Positions 57,582 through 64,000 of a stretch of 64,000 nt of DNA are shown here, piece after piece; the stretch's first letter is position 1, and each line of letters starts with the position of its first letter. Location of the stretch: contig JAZHRO010000036.1 in the NCBI GenBank assembly GCA_037157565.1, positions 128,038,001 through 128,102,000 of the forward strand, read 5' to 3'. Position numbers and translations under genes: made by a program. The stretch comes from Thalassia testudinum (Eukaryota; Streptophyta; Magnoliopsida; Alismatales; Hydrocharitaceae). The notes below the pieces were generated by a model. That model did not search any database. It saw only the letters and a list, made by a program, of their open reading frames with translations, and was not told the origin of the DNA.

Positions 57582-58738
57582 AGAGGAGTGTGTGTGAGTG
57601 AATGGGTGTGTGTGTGTGGTTGTGCCCTAGGTGTCTAAGAGGTTTAGGTTAGGTCCTAAGGGGTTTGGGTAGGTGTATACCTTGAATTAGGGTTGCAAAC
57701 CCTAATTGCTAAGGGGTAATTGCAATTAAACTTAAACTAAGTTTAATTGAATGAGTGTGAACCTACTTGAGAGTGAAATAACATAATTAGGTTGGATTTA
57801 GGTCAATTGGACTCTCACTAAGTCCAATTGAACTTGTGTGGGTTGAGATTTGAGCTTAATTGGACTCAATGTGTCCAATTGGCTTAGGTGATGGTAATTG
57901 ACTTTGATCTAAGTTTAGGTAGGCCTAGAGGTGATGTACTAGGGTTAGGACACCTTAATTTAGGTTCCTATGGGGTTGGGATTAGGTTTAGGGAGCTAGA
58001 GATCCAAGATCAAGGCCTGGATCTCAAAACATGGACTGGAGACCAGTTCCAGACATCCAAAAACATGATCAGACAACTTATACTCAAAAATCAGAAGTCC
58101 AGACTTCAGTTCTAGATGTCCAATCTAAGTTAGGGGGAATTCTAGATTCTATTTTGGGTATTTTGCAGAAATTAGATGTCTGACAAAGTGTCTATACGTC
58201 CAATAACACTGCAGAAGTGGGTTTAAGGTGTGCGGGAGTTGGCTAAGGGTTCTAGACATCCTATAACTTATCTGGACGTCTAGATAGAGGTTAGAATTAG
58301 GGTTTTAAGGTTTCCTATGGTGCGGTGACCTAATTTAAGGGTGGCTAAGGCTTAAGGAAGTCTCTAGGCTATCCTAGGGCTAGGATAGACCTAAGTTCTT
58401 CACATTTTACTACTTTATTCCTACTTAATAGAGTAGCATACCTTAACTCCCTTACATTATTATGTACTACATCTAATCTAAGTCTTCTGCTCTAGCTCTA
58501 CTGCAATACCAGTTATTCTTTATTCTTCAGATTCAGCTTCAGATCTAGCTTCTGATCAGCTTATTACCTGCAATTGACATAATGCACTTAATCAATACAT
58601 TATAGCATTATTTTATGTATAGCTAAAAGAAATTAGTAAGGATGCAAATAATGCTTATGCATGCTTGAACTTCCCTAACTTATGCTACGTCCTAGCCTAA
58701 TTTAGGTAAATTAAGACTTATGATTGTTGCGCAATCAT

Positions 58739-58772
58739 ACCCCCATACCTAAATCTTGCTAGTCCCTAGCAA
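58739..58772 (-). promoter_or_regulatory. Polypurine tract and stem-loop next to E4 3' LTR
   Basis: Minus-strand AGGTATGGGGGT ends within two bases of the LTR start. A perfect stem-loop TTGCTAG-GGA-CTAGCAA (58756-58772) lies beside it, as in E3 (42571-42591). Confidence 0.78.
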
Positions 58773-59663
58773 ATGCAAGACTAAATTATTCACATAAGGG
58801 TCCCTAAGGGATTGATTATTTTATCAAGTGTATGCCTAGAGATTTTTCTCCTTTTTGTTTTCATCCTATGCTCTAGAAATCCAGACAATCGTGAAAGTGC
58901 AGCTATGTAGCTTTTGCAACAGATTCGAGTGAAAAACTAATATACCTCTAAAGCCTGTACTTGACCCCTAGTAAAAATTCTAGCAGGATAGGCGGACTTC
59001 TTCCCTTGGGGTATTCAAAATATTCTATGAATTCCACCCCGGCTTCAGGCTTAGGTAGAGAATCTTTGAGGGAAAAGATTATATATTTGGTGGCTCACTC
59101 TCACTTGGTGCTACATAGAGACTAGTATTACAAAATCTAGATTCCCGTAACTCAACCTAGAGAAAGACGAGAAAAACTATGCTCTCTTTTGACTCCTTTG
59201 TATTCATTTTTTCTTTTTCTTTATCTTTTTCTTTTCTTTTCTTTTCTTTCTTTTTCTTAGAGCTCACAATCTCACCAGATTCACACATATGACCTGTATT
59301 TGGTAGTCTCACATGACATTAACACTTTAATTGAGTTCCATAACCCCAACACTAAGTTGGAATTCCTTAGCCAGTATTTGGGCGGTCAGAAACACAAGAA
59401 AGGTGGGTTAAGGCCATATTTGGTGGATCTCAAATTTATTTGGTGGTATTGGCTCAATGCAACTGGAATAAATATTCACTCTTTTTTCTTTACTTTTTCT
59501 TTTTTTTCTAATATTTATTTATTTATTTTTCATTTCATTTTCATTTCTTTTTTCTTTCTTTCTTTTTTTTTCTTTTTCAACATAACACAACTAGCACATA
59601 TCCATGAACTTTATTGAGGAGGCATTATTAGGGATTGGTGGTACTCAAGAGACATTGGGTGGC
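58773..59663 (-). other. E4 noncoding part, right of the 3' LTR
   Basis: No protein signal. It contains CT/T-rich low-complexity runs (59195-59260, 59480-59580) and ATTTGGTGG motifs at 59095, 59418 and 59438. The sequence continues at 61416 after LTR I. Confidence 0.6.
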
Positions 59664-61415
59664 TGATGTAAACATGTTTACACTACTTAAGATGTCTATT
59701 TATGCATATTCTTAAGCATAGGATTGCATTGCATACTATAAATATTGCATAACATGAATCATCTTGCATTGGAATTAGTTAAATAAAATAGAGGTCAATT
59801 GTCTCCTTTTATGTTCATGGACATGGCAAACTTTTTATCGGGGCCTCAGATCGAAGATCCAACCATACAGATGTGATCAGGGCGACGATTGGAGTTCAAC
59901 GACTCCAAGATTGCCCTAATCAGGCATCTGTAGCATCAGATATAGACCGGGGAACCCTAGAAGATCAAGGGCCAAGATGGTGTGAATCCGCACTTCAAAC
60001 GACAAATCCGACCACACGGATAGATTCGGATCGACGATCGCAACCTAACGACACGAAAATCGACTCAATCCGATAACCGTTGAACCATCTACATCATCAA
60101 GAAGATGGATGGCTCAGATGGCTCCAGGTGGCGCCATCTCAGCCGCCCAACAGGCCAAAGCACCTGCCGCACCTTCTCTTCTTCAATTAGAGTGTTGCTT
60201 CTTCGCCGTTGGATGCGCATCCAACGACTGTGGATGCGCGCGCCTGATTTCATCCGTGCGACCATCTCAACTGTGTAGCACAACGGAGATGATGCTACAG
60301 GCAAAGCAGAGGTCGCGGGGTCGAGCCCCCGTGAGCCTCAAATCAGGCGCAGGCATGGAGCAGGCTCAATTGAGCTGTAGGATGGTGAGCGGACGGTTTA
60401 GATGTGGAGACGTGGTGTGATCTGGGCGTACGAATCACGCATGCGCGATCAAACACGTGTTTCAACGCTCGATCTGACGCGAGCGCAGTTAAAGCGCAGC
60501 GAGGAATGCATCTCAAGCGTTTGATCTCACGATCGAATGGCTGAGATTCAGTGAACGTGAGCGTGTGTTGAGCACATGACAGGCGAAGAGGCGTGAGGGT
60601 GCCACTCACGTCGGCCACGTTCAGACCTTTAGCGACGGCTTTATTCGTCACTAAAGGTCCTGAATTAATTTTTTTAGAGTTGTAATGACCAGATTGCCCC
60701 CACTCCTTGCAACTATAAAAGGAGACCCCCTCCATACGAAATTCTCATCCCTTCCTTCTCTTCTCTCCCTCTCCAAAGCTCCAGAGAAGCTTGTCCCACA
60801 CCCGGGATGCTTCTTGCAAGATAAAGTCAGTTTTTCATCCCCTTTCGGAAGCGGATCCTGCGACGACGACGACGTGCTGCCTCGTTCCCGTTCTTCCGCT
60901 TCGTCCTCCTTCGTCCTGCTCCATCCTCCTTCATCCAGGCGTCGTCCCGTCTGGCTCGTCCTCCAAGCGACCGTCGAGGAGGATATCTCTCTCCCCATTC
61001 TTTTTACTGCTTTCTAGAAAGATTTATTGCTTTCTAGAGTAGATTTACTGCTTTCTAGTGTAATCATTTTCCCACCTTCTAGTCGTAATATTTAGTGTAA
61101 TGAATAATTCTTTCGATAATGAATTCCATGTGCATTCTATATCTCGTTTGATTTTTATTTGTATTATTCTCTCTCTTACTCTCTCTCTCTCTTCTATTTA
61201 TTGTAAATAGTTAGATAGTTTTAATCAATTAATTTACTTCGTGACAAATAAAATAAACACATGTTTTTAAATCAAACATCCGCCTCCTTGTGTTCGACTC
61301 GGGATTTCCATTTCGGTATAAATTTTATTTGTTGAACACGAGTTCTTCGCTTTCAAACTACAACGATAAGGTTTTCAAAACCAAACACGTTAGCGTAGCA
61401 ACCCGACGTTCAACA
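59664..61415 (+). mobile_element. Solo LTR I (1.75 kb) in E4, TSD GTGGC/ATGGC
   Basis: It starts TGATGTAAACATG with the perfect palindrome TGTAAACATGTTTACA (59667-59682) and ends GACGTTCAACA. Flanks are GTGGC at 59659-59663 and ATGGC at 61416-61420, a duplication with one mismatch. TATAAAA at 60714-60720 is followed by a pyrimidine-rich leader. The U5-like text 'gtgttcgactcggga' near 61290 resembles E1 LTR near 8912 ('gagttcgaccttgga'). Opposing frames of 110 and 115 codons at 60.65-61.0 kb overlap in the leader and neither looks like a gene. Confidence 0.78.
60714..60720 (+). promoter_or_regulatory. TATA box of LTR I
   Basis: TATAAAA in CAACTATAAAAGGAGACC ahead of a CT-rich leader. Confidence 0.65.
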
Positions 61416-62522
61416 ATGGCTTATTTGGTAGGAGTGCCTACTCACGACATCGGGAGAGATGGATAGGATGGTGTATCTCTGACCTTGACATCAATACCCT
61501 CCTTCAGCCGAGGATTCCATAAAGAATGGTCGTAACCATCCACCTTAGCCCTAGTTTTATGAAAACTCGCTCTTCGCGTATTTGCCTTATTTGGTGGCTC
61601 TCACAAATCACACAAAATGTATACGCAAGAACTGAGAGCGAAAACTATGTCTAATCTCAGAGTATCATCACCTAATTATGTAGGACTCTGGATTCCTTGT
61701 ACTAATCTTAGAGCACCAGTACACTCTACTCTCATCTCACACTATTTGGTGGATTTTTGTTAGGAAAATCTACCTAACTCCCAAAACACTATCCAGGGGT
61801 TCAGGAAAAGAAGCACTGCTTCTTCTCGACAGACTAAAGACGTTTATTAGCCTTCACCGTGAATCCATTGTAAATTCTACGTGTGTGTAAAAAGTTGTAT
61901 TGGATTCCAGATTACAGAAATCAACTAGAGGATAAAATCCCTAATGCATTCTCTTAATAAAATAATCTTATTCATGAATGCAACATGTATATATGCTATG
62001 AACAATTAACCTCATATAATTTTTACTTCATGAAATTCCCGTATCGGGTTACAATCAGCTTGACCCTAAATTTAGAATAAGAGGTGAGCGGGTGAATCGG
62101 AGATGGTTGTTGCGGATGATTTCTAGCTCCAATGCAAGCATTGGAGGTGGGGTTAGTTGTTCTTCTATTTAGGGTCCTAAAGTACGTTTTACATGTAGCT
62201 CTGAGGTTTTCCTAAATATTGGTATACAAATTTTCAGTTTTGTTGTATCTACCCCCCCATGCCTAAGTTCTTGCATGTCCTCATGCATGAATATAAAAGA
62301 AAATAAATGCAGCAGGGAGAGAATGGGTAGAAATCACTTGTAATTGCTCCTGAAATTATATTCAGCACTGGCCAACCTATTAGTATGCAATATGCAGAAA
62401 GAAAATATGCTAAAAGAAAAATATGCTATATATAAAAATGGTTATGTATAAATGATGGTGGAATGTAGGATATGCTATCTATATGTGCTGAGTTTAACGC
62501 CTCCAGCTGGGCGAGAATTCAA
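61416..62522 (-). other. E4 noncoding part, left of integrase
   Basis: Continues 59663. ATTTGGTGG motifs lie at 61589 and 61744 (and ATTTGGTAGG at 61423). It ends with the second polypurine-like tract (62251-62263) and the usual tail after the pol stop. No gene is seen. Confidence 0.6.
62251..62287 (-). promoter_or_regulatory. Second polypurine-like tract of E4 with stem-loop
   Basis: Minus-strand GGCATGGGGGGGT (62251-62263) beside a perfect stem-loop TGCATG-AGGA-CATGCA (62272-62287). E3 has the equivalent at 43666. Confidence 0.6.
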
Positions 62523-63147
62523 TCACACGTCCTCAATAAAATGAACAATCTCGTTAGATGGAGGAGGTTCCTGGGCCAAAAATGGCTTGAGGCACTGGCC
62601 ATTTATCATAGATATATGCCTAGATTTTAGGTCCCTGATCTGGACTACCCCATTAGGATATGGGTGAATCACAACATATGGGCCAATCCACTTGGACTTG
62701 AGCTTCCCTGTGAAAAGTTTTAATCGTGAATCGAACAACCAGACTTACTGGTTGGGTGTGAATGCTTTCCTCCGGATGTGGCGGTCATGAAAGGTCTTGG
62801 TCTTGTCCTTGTATATCAATGCGTTCTCATAGGCCTCCCACCGGATCTCTTCTAATTTGCTGAGTTGGAGTTTCCGTTCTTGACCTCCTGCATCGAGGTC
62901 AAGGTTACATTTTCTCACCGGCCAAAAGGCGCGGTGTTCCAGCTCTACAGGAAGGTGACAAGTCTTGCCATATACCATATGATATGGTGATATTCCAAGT
63001 GGGGCCTTGTATGCGGTCTGATATGCTCAGAGTGCGTCAACTAATTTATCGGACCAGTCCTTCCTGCTGGTCTAACCGTCTTATGGAGAATCAGCTTGAT
63101 TTGACAGTTAGACACTTCAGCTTGCCCATTGGTTTGCGGGTTCTACG
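62523..63147 (-). pseudogene. int: E4 integrase, C-terminal part
   Basis: The minus strand gives NPQTNGQAEVSNCQIKLIL (Glu of the DDE triad in the QAE context), AYKAPLGISPYHMVYGKTC, HLPVELEHRAFWPVRKCNLD, ERKLQLSKLEEIRWEAYEN, FTPNQ, a stop near 62742, LFTGKLKSKWIGPYVV, and INGQCLKPFLAQEPPP ending at 62523. The N-terminal zinc finger and the first two catalytic aspartates are missing. Upstream the sequence is gag, so a deletion joined gag to integrase. Confidence 0.88.
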
Positions 63148-64000
63148 TGTTCTGTATAGTCTGTATCTGATCAGCCATTGCCTTCATAATCTGCAAGCTA
63201 TCTTGTGTAGATTTCCTCATTGATTCTTGCGGCTCCTCTTTCAGTGCCTCCAAAGGGTCAGCCCGCTTTGGAGGTTGACTGGCAGCTTGGTGCAGTGGCT
63301 GGTATAAAGAATGGGGTTGCTACTGATGCGGGAATGGCCGCTGCCTAGGGTACGTGTTTTGCGCATTCTTGTTTTGCTTGGTCTGGTAGTGTGGATCTTG
63401 ATGTGGTCTCTATAAATTACCAGACCAAGAGAAGTTCGGATGCTGGCGCCAACCAGGGTTATACGTCTTTGAATATGGGTTATTATGCCCGTATCCTTGG
63501 ATAGCATTGGCGTCCTCGTAGCCCGAAGATGTTTGAGACGTATATTCGTTAAGGGGATACGTGTTATCCTCCACGAGTGGTGCGTAACCCTGGTCATAAG
63601 GTGCCAGATCTAGATTGTTTATGGGATCCTGATATGCGGGATCTCGTAAATAAGGAGAAGATGCATCCCGAGTGAGTAGATTAACTCGAGTAGGAGGAGC
63701 TCGGGATGCATAGGAGGGTCTTAAGGCAGCAGAGTTCAAGTCAGATTGACCCTGACTAATCTGGTCAACCTTCTTCTCAATCAGTTTTATTCTATCTAGC
63801 TGCTTGACGATGATATCCATGTTGGCTCGAATAGACTCGGTGTGAGCCTCGTGGACACCAACCCGCTGCTGACCAGGCCGCTGGAACTGGTTCATGGATG
63901 TGGCATTCATCGAGTTCTCCACCAAAGATTCGAACAGCTCAAATGAGCTGTTCTTGTCTTTCGCGAGGAAATTCCTGCCACTAGATGCATCAGCCAGATA
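63148..64000 (-). pseudogene. gag: E4 gag, C-terminal two-thirds, runs off the window
   Basis: An open stretch of 171 codons (63410-63925) has MNQFQRPGQQRVGVHEAH, a coil IVKQLDRIKLIEKKVDQI, YGHNNPYSKTYNPGWRQHPNFSW (as in E3), then in a shifted frame a Gln-rich tail to about 63150 ending QIMKAMADQIQTIQN. The capsid core would lie beyond 64000. The block SSGRNFLAKDKNSSFELFES at the window edge corresponds to E3 near 49130. Confidence 0.85.

Larger units (their letters stand above)
56486..58737 (-). repeat. E4 3' LTR (about 2.25 kb)
   Basis: On the minus strand it starts at 58737 with TGATTG-CGCAA-CAATCA, a hairpin of the same 17-base size as in E1, D and F. The U5 side (56540-56580) matches E3 near 40561 ('ctctgggaggcg'). 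TATAAAAA on the minus strand is at 57389-57396. Palindromes are at 57379-57581 and GACGTC-like motifs at 58030-58280. The exact 3' end (56486 or a few bases either way) is uncertain because TAGTG is repeated there and the other side is outside the window. Confidence 0.78.
56486..64000 (-). mobile_element. E4: Athila-type Ty3 retrotransposon, truncated by the window, internally deleted
   Basis: 3' LTR at 56486-58737, polypurine tract at 58739, long noncoding part with nested solo LTR I, a second polypurine-like tract (62251), integrase C-terminus (62523-63145) fused to gag (63150-64000). Protease, RT, RNase H and most of integrase have been deleted. It inserted at or very near the right end of the CACTA element. 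The 5' LTR and primer site lie outside the window. Lineage follows from gag block NPYSKTYNPGWRQHPNFSW and integrase blocks YGKTCHLPVELEH shared with E3. Confidence 0.88.

Noticed and set aside
60651..61017. Opposing 110- and 115-codon frames as genes
   Set aside because: They overlap each other in the CT-rich leader of solo LTR I.

Overview
This window is plant nuclear DNA made almost entirely of nested LTR retrotransposons. The evidence is Ty3/gypsy elements of two plant lineages (Athila-type: tRNA-Asp primer site, TTRSGK motif; Tekay-type chromovirus: tRNA-iMet primer site, chromodomain-like tail), a Ty1/copia element, a CACTA DNA transposon with a TNP1-like gene, and LTRs of 1.3 to 3.9 kb. 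I found no host gene, tRNA or rRNA gene, or CRISPR array. The repeat style suggests a large seed-plant genome, possibly a monocot, but the sequence does not fix the species. Every coding region is broken by stops, frameshifts or deletions.

The main result is that target-site duplications (TSDs) and rejoined reading frames let most of the window be unpacked layer by layer. Layer 0 is a Ty1/copia element on the minus strand. Its roughly 3.5 kb of pol is scattered over 1048-1120, 2413-3109, 39112-40410 and 50165-51590. Into it went solo LTR J (1121-2412, TSD GTAAC), solo LTR C (3110-5769, TSD CATTC), the LTR-like unit G (about 5775-39111) and Athila-type element E3 (40411-50164, TSD GCACC). Into G went Athila-type element E1 (6059-16521, TSD TAACT) and solo LTR F (18775-38540, TSD GAGGA). 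Into F went solo LTR H (19159-36667, TSD GGTTT). Into H went Tekay-type element E2 (20065-34547, TSD TCAAC). Into the RNase H of E2 went solo LTR D (24588-28511, TSD AGCTC).

To the right lie a minisatellite (51.6-51.9 kb), a GACGTC-rich repeat, and a CACTA transposon (52.7-56.5 kb) whose right end is apparently cut by a fourth element. That element, E4 (56486 to beyond 64000, minus strand), is Athila-type and itself holds solo LTR I (59664-61415). At the far left, 1-546 is the start of another Athila-type LTR (A).

The most notable signals are structural rather than coding. The Athila-type LTRs begin with a 17-base hairpin of constant geometry whose stem sequence changes with compensating bases. 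Two elements carry two polypurine-like tracts, each next to a stem-loop. One LTR has its TATA box in the loop of a perfect 11-bp hairpin beside a row of further palindromes. A palindromic GACGTC motif recurs throughout several unrelated LTRs. All identities and boundaries were read by eye; none was computed.
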